Source: Candidatus Poribacteria bacterium
GTDB lineage: Bacteria; Poribacteria; DTPJ01; WJIO01
Assembly (NCBI GenBank): GCA_014730235.1
Contig: WJIO01000390.1
Span: 1 to 8,522, forward strand
Direction of reading: 5' to 3'
Length of the DNA stretch: 8,522 bases
Shown here: positions 1-6,498 of the stretch, piece by piece
Layout of the letters: every line of letters starts with the position of its first letter
Position numbering within the stretch: the first letter of the stretch is position 1
Program-made: the position numbers and the translations under genes
Notes under the pieces: generated by a model
What the model was told of the DNA's origin: nothing
What the model saw: the letters and a program-made list of their open reading frames with translations, nothing else
The model's database searches: none

Positions 1-372
1 ATCTACACTTCTGAGCAGAATCCAATTTCCATATCTACCAAATTGGCTGTAATCTCTCCAGGTACCATACATTACATTACCCAGATAGGTACCGGTAAAT
101 ACTTCGGGATTATCGCTGCTCTGTAAGTATACTTTCAGAAAGAAAATTCTATATGTTCCAGAACCAAAGAAGCTACCAGTCAAAGTACCAGAAACAGTAG
201 TCTGAGGTGTAAAAGTTTCAAAAAGAGCTTCTTCGTAATATTCCTGTACGAATAGCCCTGTCCACATATGACCTTCCCATTCACCTGCTATAGCGGTAGT
301 GGCAGAAGCTTGACTTGCTGAAAAGATACTTATAGTCAATGCAAAAAGTATCAGGGAAATTTTGAATTTCAT
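1..372 (-). CDS. Secreted beta-rich hypothetical protein, N-terminal part (runs off the window)
   Basis: The reading frame starts at an ATG at 372-370 and stays open for 124 codons to the left edge, so the C-terminus is missing. The start is supported by AAAAGGAG at 388-381, 8 nt upstream. Residues 1-24 look like a Sec signal peptide: MKFK, a hydrophobic core (ISLILFALTISIF), then an Ala-Ser-Ala site with likely cleavage after A24. The mature part has no further hydrophobic segment and is rich in Gly, Thr, Tyr, Phe and Trp. Two similar stretches (GTLTGSFFGSGTYR and, about 30 residues on, TGTYLGNVMYGTWRDY) suggest repeated beta-hairpins, as in small beta-barrel or beta-sandwich proteins. There is no lipobox Cys, so it is probably exported to the periplasm or outside rather than lipid-anchored. 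I do not recognise the family and assign no function. It is transcribed divergently from the oxidoreductase at 663. Confidence 0.85.
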   Translation of the reverse strand, partial: MKFKISLILFALTISIFSASQASATTAIAGEWEGHMWTGLFVQEYYEEALFETFTPQTTVSGTLTGSFFGSGTYRIFFLKVYLQSSDNPEVFTGTYLGNVMYGTWRDYSQFGRYGNWILLRSVD

Positions 373-391
373 TAATGTGTCTCCTTTTATA

Positions 392-435
392 ACGTTAAAG
401 TTGATGTAAAACTATACGCCTTATAGTATTAACGT
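392..435 (-). promoter_or_regulatory. Nested stem-loop in the leader of the secreted-protein gene
   Basis: Two nested inverted repeats lie in the 5' leader. The outer arms are ACGTTAA (plus-strand 392-398) and TTAACGT (429-435), a perfect 7-bp stem. The inner arms are ACTATA (411-416) and TATAGT (422-427), a perfect 6-bp stem with a 5-nt loop. The RNA could form a two-tier hairpin whose base ends only a few nucleotides before the ribosome site at 388-381. It may stabilise the mRNA, tune translation, or at the DNA level be a protein-binding site. It matches no riboswitch class I can recognise. The arms are AT-rich, so the fold is modest in strength. Confidence 0.4.
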
Positions 436-489
436 ACCTCTCCTTCCCATTGGTAAATTAAACGATGTACCGAAATCCCTTATATATGA

Positions 490-518
490 AGTATACCAGA
501 CAAATCGCCTAAAGTCAA
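490..518 (-). promoter_or_regulatory. Sigma-70-type promoter for the secreted-protein gene
   Basis: On the minus strand there is a -35 box TTGACT (518-513), a 17-nt spacer (512-496) and a -10 box TATACT (495-490). TG followed by one base precedes the -10, making it an extended -10. Both hexamers match the consensus at 5 of 6 positions with ideal spacing. Transcription should begin near 483, leaving a leader of about 110 nt before the ATG at 372. This is the best promoter in the window and implies strong constitutive or leader-controlled expression. Confidence 0.75.
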
Positions 519-559
519 CGCATTTTGGCTTTCTATAATCATTTTTTTAAAGAAAATTG

Positions 560-590
560 TTGACTATATACAGTATATTATGTTAATAAT
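560..590 (+). promoter_or_regulatory. Probable promoter with embedded palindrome upstream of the 663 oxidoreductase
   Basis: A good -35 box TTGACT lies at 560-565 after an A/T-rich tract (541-558) that could act as an UP element. The -10 is poor: GTTAAT (582-587, spacer 16, 4 of 6 matches) or AATAAT (585-590, 5 of 6 matches, but spacer 19). Between the boxes sits a perfect 13-bp inverted repeat, ATATAC-A-GTATAT (566-578), well placed for a repressor that blocks RNA polymerase. A second palindrome, ATTGCAAT (630-637), lies just before the ribosome site. The arrangement suggests a regulated promoter; the regulator is not in the window. Confidence 0.4.
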
Positions 591-662
591 ATCTCTGAGT
601 AAATAGCAACTTACATTTGTTTATAAATGATTGCAATAATCGCTTAACAAAGGAGGATTTTA

Positions 663-1760
663 ATGGCTGATAAATTCAGAATAGGAATTATTGGAACTGG
701 TATGATCGCCAATGCAGGTCACATTCCAGCCTGGAAAAACCTGGAAGATGATGTAGAAATAGTTGCAGTCTCCGATATACTGGAAGACCGGGCAAAGTTG
801 GTTGCTGATACAGAAGATATACCCCATGCCTTTAGCGACTGGCAGAAGATGCTGGATGAAGCAAAACCGGATATAGTTTCTATATGTACACCTAATGCTT
901 ACCATAAAGAACAAGCCATAGGTGCTCTTCAATCTGGTGCCCATGTGCTGTGTGAAAAACCTATTTCTACCAGCTATGACAATTCAGTTGAAATGTTTAA
1001 TGAAGCGGAAAAGGCCGGTAAGGTGCTTTTTGTAGGTCAGAGTTCGAGATTTTCAAACCGGTCAAAAGCCGCTAAAGAGATAGCAGAAGCCGGCAGACTA
1101 GGAACTATGTATTATGCTGAAACGTATTACCTGCGCCGCAGGGGTACACCTACATGGGGACAATTCCACATGAAAAAGCATTCAGGCGGTGGGCCTGTTT
1201 ATGATCTGGGTGTGCATATGATTGACCTGCTTTTCTGGATCATGGGTAACCCGAAGGTAAAAGCTGTTAGCAGCATGACATATACGGTATTTGGCAACCG
1301 CAAAGAAGGACTTTTGACTTCACTGGCTGACAGCGGCGCACCTCTGGGGGTACTTACACCAAGAAAATTCAGTTCCAATGAATTTGATGTGGAAGACATG
1401 GCAGCGGGATTTATCAGGCTGGAAAACGATGCTACTGTAGCGTTTAAGACCAGTTGGGCAGCCAATATACACCAGAATACCGGGCATACCATGATACTAG
1501 GTGATAAAGGGGGGCTTGTGCTTGATCCATTGACTCTGGTTACCAACATGGGCAGCTATCAGGTAAACATAAACCCCCAGGTTCCCGGAGACCGTAAGGT
1601 AGATTTCAGTGGACACTGGGAGGAAACAGATCATTTCATTAAAGTCCTGAAGGGTGAAGAAGAAATTATTGTAAAGAAAGAAGAAGTTCTGAACGTTATA
1701 AAAACCCTGGACGCATTATACAAATCTGCAGAAGAAGGCAAGGAAATCTGGGTTGAATAA
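663..1760 (+). CDS. Gfo/Idh/MocA family oxidoreductase
   Basis: A cytosolic NAD(P)-dependent dehydrogenase of 365 residues, normal for the family, probably acting on a sugar, polyol or sugar derivative. The N-terminal Rossmann fold shows G11-T-G13-M-I-A16. Asp38 at the end of the second strand favours NAD over NADP. The family signature Glu-Lys-Pro is at 98-100. The C-terminal catalytic domain has YDLGVHMID with Asp181, His185 and Asp188; the Asp/Lys/His set (Lys99, Asp181, His185) is the usual active site. A basic segment YYLRRRGTPTWG at 155-166 probably lines the substrate pocket. The start is firm: AAAGGAGG at 649-656 is 6 nt from the ATG. It is the first gene of a probable operon with the membrane protein 52 nt downstream. 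It differs clearly from the oxidoreductase at 6499 and is not a recent duplicate of it. The substrate cannot be read from the sequence. Confidence 0.95.
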   Translation: MADKFRIGIIGTGMIANAGHIPAWKNLEDDVEIVAVSDILEDRAKLVADTEDIPHAFSDWQKMLDEAKPDIVSICTPNAYHKEQAIGALQSGAHVLCEKPISTSYDNSVEMFNEAEKAGKVLFVGQSSRFSNRSKAAKEIAEAGRLGTMYYAETYYLRRRGTPTWGQFHMKKHSGGGPVYDLGVHMIDLLFWIMGNPKVKAVSSMTYTVFGNRKEGLLTSLADSGAPLGVLTPRKFSSNEFDVEDMAAGFIRLENDATVAFKTSWAANIHQNTGHTMILGDKGGLVLDPLTLVTNMGSYQVNINPQVPGDRKVDFSGHWEETDHFIKVLKGEEEIIVKKEEVLNVIKTLDALYKSAEEGKEIWVE

Positions 1761-1812
1761 GTATAACCATCTAAAGGCATTTCAATACCGATAACGAAAG
1801 GTCTACAATTAA

Positions 1813-3738
1813 ATGGAGGATAGAAATTATAGAGGAGTAACATTTAAATCTGTTATTATTTCCCTGCTTTTGATCCCTGTCAACGTATACTGGATAGTTG
1901 AACAGGAAGTTGTCAGATACACTCATCCCACCTTGATGGCCCCGATATCAAATGTAATATTTATAGTTTTCGTTCTCACCGTAGTAAGCCTGTTATTAAG
2001 GAAATTATCCCCCCGACTGGCTCTTAATCAGGGAGAATTACTGGTATGCTATGTAATGCTTACGGCTATGTCGTGTTTATGTTCTCATGACATGATGGAG
2101 ATATTAATACCAACCATCGGGCATGCCTTCTGGTTTGCCACGCCAGAGAACGAATGGGCGGAGTTATTTCACAGATACCTGCCGGAATCCCTCACCATCA
2201 GAGACAACAGGATACTTACAGGATATTACGAGGGCGATTCAAGCTTCTACAATATGCGCTATGTTAAGGCCTGGATTGAACCAATTTTGTGGTGGATGCT
2301 GTTTATTGTAGTGTTTATATTTATAATGCTTTGTATAAACACCATACTCCGAAAGCAGTGGACTGAGCGGGAAAGATTGACGTACCCTATAATCCAGTTG
2401 CCCCTGGAAATGACCGATGATAAATATAAATTATTTAAGAGTAAACTTTTATGGATCGGGTTTTCCCTGGCAGCGATTATCAGCATCGTAAATTTTTTCA
2501 ACTTCCTTTATCCTTCAGTACCAGAGATTCCTATCAAGCGTCGGGATGTGAATTATCTTTTTACAGAAAAACCCTGGAATGCCCTTAATCCTGTAAGGGT
2601 TGACGCTTATCCTTTTGTAATAGGTATAGCCTTTCTGATTCCGTTGGAGTTGTTGTTTTCGTGCTGGGCCTTCTACTGGTTTTATAAAATAGAAATCCTT
2701 ATAGGGAGCATGATGGGATGGCGAAGTCTTCCAGGATTTCCCTATGCCCGGGAGCAGGCCTTTGGGGCTTATGTGGGATTATTTGCCTTTGCCATGTGGG
2801 CCGGAAGGAGAAATTTCCTCCAGATAATTAAAACAGCATTTATGTTTAGTAAGAATAAAGAGGTTGATGATTCAAAAGAACCTTTACCTTACAAGGCAGC
2901 AGTCTGGGGGGTAATAGGCGGAATTGCTTTTCTGTCGTTATTTTCCAACAGGATAGGTATGTCCATACTTATCGCGCCGCTGTTTTTTATAATCTATTAT
3001 GTCTTATCCACCACTATAGCCCGGGTTCGGGCAGAACTGGGTTTTATGGTTCAGGATATGGGTGGCATGGATCCACCCAGCACTCTTATCAAGTGGTTTG
3101 GAACCAGAACCCTGGGACCCAGTAACCTTACAGTTTTTGCCCTATATAAATTCTTCAACAGACATTCCCGAAGCAACGCTATGCCCCATCAGCTTGAGGC
3201 GTTTAAATTAGCTGAAAGAACCAAAATCAACAATAGAAGGTTACTATTATCTATAATGATTGCTACTGTAGTTGGTGGATTCGTTACTTCTTGGATACTC
3301 CTGGATAAGTATTATAGACATGGAGCCGCATCGGGACATTTTGGGCCCTGGGCTTTGGGTTTGGCAAATTCGGCTTTCAGCCCACTACAAAACTGGTTAA
3401 GCTATCCAACAACGACAAATTATACATATATTTCATTTATGGGGGTAGGATTTTTATTCACCATAGCCCTGATGATAATCCGAAGTCGATTTCTCTGGTG
3501 GACCTTCCATCCCCTCGGTTACGCCCTGGCTCCAACATGGGGTATGTTTAATATATGGAGCTGCATATTCATTGCAAGTGTAGCAAAATGGTTAATATTA
3601 AAACAGGGAGGCCTGAAGGCATATAGAAAAGCAATACCGTTCTTTCTAGGACTTGCCCTGGGGGATTACGTATTAGGGAGTATATGGAGCATTTTGAGCG
3701 TTGTTTTGGATAAACCTATGTATGAGTTCTGGCCTTAA
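1813..3738 (+). CDS. Large polytopic membrane protein, DUF6785/DUF6784-like, possible transporter
   Basis: An integral membrane protein of 641 residues with roughly 12-14 hydrophobic segments, for example near residues 14-30, 45-62, 157-178, 215-235, 260-290, 360-400, 475-495, 540-560 and 575-640. Soluble loops carry recognisable motifs: QWTERERLTYPI at 182-193, RVRAELGF at 404-411, and FHPLGYALAP starting at 565, followed by a conserved-looking tail (GGLKAYRKAIPFFLGLALGD). From memory, this combination matches proteins annotated as DUF6785 (N-terminal) and DUF6784 (C-terminal), common in environmental phyla and experimentally uncharacterised. The size and many helices recall OPT-type transporters, but that link is an inference. 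Its place right after a sugar-type oxidoreductase suggests uptake of a carbohydrate or sugar acid. The ATG is preceded by GAAAGG (1796-1801), 11 nt upstream, a mediocre ribosome site. No better start exists before the first membrane helix. Confidence 0.8.
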   Translation: MEDRNYRGVTFKSVIISLLLIPVNVYWIVEQEVVRYTHPTLMAPISNVIFIVFVLTVVSLLLRKLSPRLALNQGELLVCYVMLTAMSCLCSHDMMEILIPTIGHAFWFATPENEWAELFHRYLPESLTIRDNRILTGYYEGDSSFYNMRYVKAWIEPILWWMLFIVVFIFIMLCINTILRKQWTERERLTYPIIQLPLEMTDDKYKLFKSKLLWIGFSLAAIISIVNFFNFLYPSVPEIPIKRRDVNYLFTEKPWNALNPVRVDAYPFVIGIAFLIPLELLFSCWAFYWFYKIEILIGSMMGWRSLPGFPYAREQAFGAYVGLFAFAMWAGRRNFLQIIKTAFMFSKNKEVDDSKEPLPYKAAVWGVIGGIAFLSLFSNRIGMSILIAPLFFIIYYVLSTTIARVRAELGFMVQDMGGMDPPSTLIKWFGTRTLGPSNLTVFALYKFFNRHSRSNAMPHQLEAFKLAERTKINNRRLLLSIMIATVVGGFVTSWILLDKYYRHGAASGHFGPWALGLANSAFSPLQNWLSYPTTTNYTYISFMGVGFLFTIALMIIRSRFLWWTFHPLGYALAPTWGMFNIWSCIFIASVAKWLILKQGGLKAYRKAIPFFLGLALGDYVLGSIWSILSVVLDKPMYEFWP

Positions 3739-3752
3739 AAGAACATTCGATT

Positions 3753-6158
3753 ATGAAAAATCGTCCTGCCTTAAAGTTAATTCTAACTTATTTGATCGGG
3801 ATAATTCTGGCCGACAGATTTAACCTGAATCTAATTATATTATGGGGATTGGCAATATTCTTTATTGCCATTTCCTTTGTTTTATATAAAAGAAGATTTC
3901 TATCCCTTAGCAGTGTTATAATCCTCCTGTCTTTTATGCTTATAGGATTTCTTCGTTACGAAGTCTCTGTAATCCCACCAAAAGATACAATTAAAATTTT
4001 AAACCAAAAAGTAAATATCCAGGCTAGGGTTCTAAGAATCCATAAAACAAAGAGTGGTGGTTCTTATGCGATTCTTAAAGGGAATGCTAAAATCCTTTCT
4101 AAACCATCAACAACAGTAAATTGCCGTATGCTTATTAGTTTCTGGGAACATGTTTTGCCATATAATTATGGTGATGTTCTGGAATTCAACGGACAGGTAA
4201 AGACCATTCAGCCTCCAAGAAACTTCGGTGCTTTTGATTTCCGCAAATATATGATGAGTCAAAGAACGTTTGTGGAAATTGACATTAACAAAAAGGAAGA
4301 GATAAGAAAAATAGGGGTAAGTGGGATTCCCTTTATCCGATGGATTAACAAATTACAAAAAAAGATAGAACTGGGGATTAACCAGTCATTGCCATTAAGG
4401 ACTTCAGCCGTTTTAAAGGGCTTTGTCCTGGGAAATAAAGACAATTTATCCGAAAGCCTGAAAGAGAAATTTCGCAGGACGGGAACAAGTCATGTTCTGA
4501 CAATCTCAGGATTACATATGGGCATTATTGCCACATGGAGTTTTTTTGTCTTTGATTTTATCAGGAAAATTTTAAGCATAGAGAAAAAGATTTATGCCAG
4601 AATACCTGTAATACTGATTATGGCAGTCTATGCCTGTATGGTGGGATTCCGATTCCCAGCTTTAAGGACTTTATTTTTTGCTGTGCTGATATTAACAGCC
4701 GGATTGCTGGATCGAGACGTGGATATGCTTAATTTAATATCAGTTGCTGCATTATCTGTTCTTATCATACGTCCCGGAGCTTTTTTTGATGCATCATTTC
4801 GGTTGTCTTTTGGGATAGTGGCTTCAATTACAATTATGATGCCCTATTGGGATATTTTTACAGAAAATATTCTGAATCAATATACGACAAATCGCTTATT
4901 AAATAGAATTCGTCAATTCGTTGGAGTTTCTTTATCTGCTTCCCTGGCTTCAGTTTTTCTCACTGCTTACATATTTCGCGGATTTTCAACGGTAAGCTTA
5001 CCAGCAAATATTTTAGTTGTTTTTCTTGCAATGTTGATTGTACCTTTAGGATTTATACTATCAGGTCTAAGCCTAATCTGGATTTCCTTTTCCCGATTGC
5101 TTGGGTATATTTTGCATATGCTTATATCCCTTATATTAATCATAATAGGATGGTTGTCATCAATCAGGTGTTCATATGTTGAAAATGTAGGTTTATCTCT
5201 TTTAGTTGGATTAGCACTTTTGTATATTATATTGGCCTTTTTAATTATACTACCAAAGCTGTTGAAAAGACCAAATAAACTCATTCTCTCTGGATTTGGC
5301 ATCTTAGTCATTATCTTATGGGGTCTGGCCCTGACACATAAGGGAAATATAGTTGAGGTAACATTTCTGGATGTAGGTCATGGCGATTCAATTTTTATTG
5401 ATTTACCCGGAAATCGCAATATATTAATAGACGGTGGTTTATATAACACATGGATAGAGGATGGAAAGCTTCTGACTGTGGATAAGGGTAAAAGTGTTGT
5501 GATTCCATTTCTGAGATATAAGGGTGTAAATAATCTGGATATGGTAGTATCAACCCATCCCCATTCGGATCATGTAGGTGGTCTTATATCTCTGATTGAT
5601 GAAATAGAAGTAAAGGAAGTATTGACTGGTAGTTATGGACTTAAGACTTCAACTTACAGAAAGTTTCTGGAAAAATTAAATGATGAGGCAATTCCACATA
5701 GAGAAGCACGCAAAGGCAATATATTCAGCGATGGTAAAATAAGCCTTAATGTAGTCAGTCCTGAAAATCCTGACCTGTCGGGAACTGAAAGCTCCCGAAT
5801 GAATAACAACTCAGTTGTTATTCGCTTTACCTATAACGAAATATCATTCCTATTTACCGGAGACATTCAGGAAGAATATGAAAATATACTTGTGAATTCG
5901 GGTCAAAATATCAAAGCTAATGTTTTAAAAATTCCTCATCAGGGAAGTTTAACATCCAGCAGTTGGGAGTTTTTAAAGACTGTTCAGCCGGATATTGGTT
6001 TATTGTCAATAAGTGAAAATAACGCATTTGGCCATCCGGCAAAAGAAATTATGAACAGATATGAAAAACTCGGCGTCAATGTATATCGCACAGATAAGCA
6101 CGGCGCGGTAAAATTTATTACTGATGGCAAAAAAATATGGATAAAAACAATGCTGTGA
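3753..6158 (+). CDS. comEC: DNA internalization competence protein ComEC/Rec2
   Basis: The inner-membrane channel that carries single-stranded DNA into the cytoplasm during natural transformation; its 801 residues are typical of full-length ComEC. The order is standard. There is an N-terminal membrane and OB-like DUF4131 region (about 1-190), then the multi-helix Competence domain (about 210-510) with HVLTISGLHMG at 247-257. A C-terminal metallo-beta-lactamase-like domain starts at FLDVGHGDS (538-546), with HPHSDH at 602-607, FTGD at 701-704, PHQGS at 728-732 and GHP at 760-762. All metal-site motifs are present, so the nuclease-like domain looks intact. The first motif has His where FLDVGQGD is usual. 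The gene begins 14 nt after the membrane-protein stop and lacks a clear Shine-Dalgarno sequence (only AAAAGAA), suggesting translational coupling and low expression. No comEA, comF or pilus gene is nearby, so it may be a lone housekeeping copy. Confidence 0.95.
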   Translation: MKNRPALKLILTYLIGIILADRFNLNLIILWGLAIFFIAISFVLYKRRFLSLSSVIILLSFMLIGFLRYEVSVIPPKDTIKILNQKVNIQARVLRIHKTKSGGSYAILKGNAKILSKPSTTVNCRMLISFWEHVLPYNYGDVLEFNGQVKTIQPPRNFGAFDFRKYMMSQRTFVEIDINKKEEIRKIGVSGIPFIRWINKLQKKIELGINQSLPLRTSAVLKGFVLGNKDNLSESLKEKFRRTGTSHVLTISGLHMGIIATWSFFVFDFIRKILSIEKKIYARIPVILIMAVYACMVGFRFPALRTLFFAVLILTAGLLDRDVDMLNLISVAALSVLIIRPGAFFDASFRLSFGIVASITIMMPYWDIFTENILNQYTTNRLLNRIRQFVGVSLSASLASVFLTAYIFRGFSTVSLPANILVVFLAMLIVPLGFILSGLSLIWISFSRLLGYILHMLISLILIIIGWLSSIRCSYVENVGLSLLVGLALLYIILAFLIILPKLLKRPNKLILSGFGILVIILWGLALTHKGNIVEVTFLDVGHGDSIFIDLPGNRNILIDGGLYNTWIEDGKLLTVDKGKSVVIPFLRYKGVNNLDMVVSTHPHSDHVGGLISLIDEIEVKEVLTGSYGLKTSTYRKFLEKLNDEAIPHREARKGNIFSDGKISLNVVSPENPDLSGTESSRMNNNSVVIRFTYNEISFLFTGDIQEEYENILVNSGQNIKANVLKIPHQGSLTSSSWEFLKTVQPDIGLLSISENNAFGHPAKEIMNRYEKLGVNVYRTDKHGAVKFITDGKKIWIKTML

Positions 6159-6205
6159 AAATCCAATTTTATACAGATGCCTTGATCTGAAGAGTCAAGT
6201 CTGCT

Positions 6206-6214
6206 ATTCTTGTT
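6206..6214. repeat. Left copy of a 9-bp target-site duplication
   Basis: ATTCTTGTT directly abuts the left inverted repeat of the element at 6215-6425 and is repeated exactly, in the same orientation, at 6426-6434. The identity stops sharply on both sides: T versus G before it, C versus T after it. That is what a staggered transposase cut leaves behind. Confidence 0.75.
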
Positions 6215-6425
6215 CCAAGCATAAAATTTATTTCCGTGAAAACTTTGGCTCATCCGGTTTGAGTATGGTTATAATTGAAAATTCCCTCAGCTTGTCATTC
6301 CTGCGAAAGCAGGAATGACAGCGTGAAGAAGTTTCTTATCTTTACCACACTGAACCCGGAAAAGCCAAACTTTATTTGTTACTCCGACCTTCGCAATAAC
6401 GCAGAGATGTAAAATTTATGCTTGG
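6215..6425. mobile_element. MITE-like 211-bp palindromic element
   Basis: The element begins CCAAGCATAAAATTTA (6215-6230) and ends TAAAATTTATGCTTGG (6410-6425). These terminal inverted repeats match at 15 of 16 positions. The palindrome continues inward: 6242-6271 is the inverted match of 6342-6371 at 23 of 30 positions, and the exact centre is a perfect 12-bp hairpin at 6293-6320. The arms are unequal only in one block, 11 nt on the left (6231-6241) against 38 nt on the right (6372-6409). Flanking ATTCTTGTT direct repeats show that it inserted by transposition. I find no coding region of its own, so it must be moved by a transposase elsewhere in the genome. A 9-bp duplication is known from several DDE families (IS1, IS4/Tn10, IS256), so the parent family is not settled. 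It sits between comEC and the second oxidoreductase and probably separates two transcripts. Confidence 0.8.
6293..6320. repeat. Perfect GAAA-capped hairpin at the centre of the MITE
   Basis: The arm TGTCATTCCTGC (6293-6304) pairs perfectly over 12 bp with its complement at 6309-6320, and the loop is GAAA (6305-6308), a stable GNRA tetraloop in RNA. Similar TCATTCC(C/T)GCGAAAGC repeats are, from memory, dispersed in many unrelated bacterial genomes. No T-run follows on either strand, so it is not a classical intrinsic terminator, though it may slow polymerase or protect the 3' end of the upstream mRNA. Confidence 0.75.
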
Positions 6426-6434
6426 ATTCTTGTT
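6426..6434. repeat. Right copy of a 9-bp target-site duplication
   Basis: An exact direct repeat of ATTCTTGTT at 6206-6214, directly after the last base of the right inverted repeat of the MITE. The two copies together define the element ends to the base. Confidence 0.75.
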
Positions 6435-6440
6435 TATAAT
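6435..6440 (+). promoter_or_regulatory. Consensus -10 box bordering the MITE, possible promoter of the 6499 operon
   Basis: A perfect TATAAT lies immediately after the right target-site duplication. With a 16-18 nt spacer the -35 would fall at 6411-6418 inside the right terminal repeat, where only AAATTT-type sequence is found, so an activator or a weak -35 must be assumed. Transcription would start near 6447, about 50 nt before the ATG at 6499. A TTGACG at 6451-6456 has no convincing -10 at the right distance. This is the best candidate for the downstream pair of genes but is uncertain. Confidence 0.3.
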
Positions 6441-6488
6441 ATCATTCTCTTTGACGTAGAAAATTGAAACTGTTAATGGCATAATTAT

Positions 6489-6493
6489 GGAGG
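6489..6493 (+). promoter_or_regulatory. Ribosome binding site deciding the start at 6499
   Basis: GGAGG lies 5 nt before the ATG at 6499, ideal spacing. The in-frame ATG at 6487 overlaps this site and has no Shine-Dalgarno sequence of its own, so the start four codons downstream is preferred. Confidence 0.75.
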
Positions 6494-6498
6494 GAAAA

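Noticed and set aside
442-447. AAGGAG-type ribosome site on the minus strand in the leader, with a nearby ATG that could encode a 9-residue leader peptide (MGRRGTLIL).
   Set aside because: The ATG lies before this ribosome-like sequence rather than after it, has no Shine-Dalgarno site of its own, and no start codon follows at a usable distance. It is too short and unsupported to call.
660-944. Minus-strand open frames inside the oxidoreductase, membrane-protein and comEC genes.
   Set aside because: They lie wholly or mostly within well-supported genes on the other strand, have odd residue composition and show no domain motif, so they are shadow frames.
6181-6199. Small inverted repeat CTTGA/TCAAG after comEC, considered as a terminator.
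   Set aside because: The stem is only 5 bp with a 9-nt loop and no T-run follows, so it would not terminate transcription on its own.
6293-6320. The strong hairpin as a Rho-independent terminator of comEC.
   Set aside because: It is followed by GCGTGAAG on the plus strand and AAGCTGAG on the minus strand, without a U-tract, and it is explained as the centre of the MITE.
6215-6425. The palindromic region as a CRISPR array or riboswitch.
   Set aside because: There are no regularly spaced direct repeats. The inverted ends with a 9-bp target duplication fit a transposon-derived element much better.
6487-6498. ATG at 6487 as the start of the second oxidoreductase.
   Set aside because: The ATG overlaps the GGAGG that serves the ATG at 6499 and has no upstream ribosome site.
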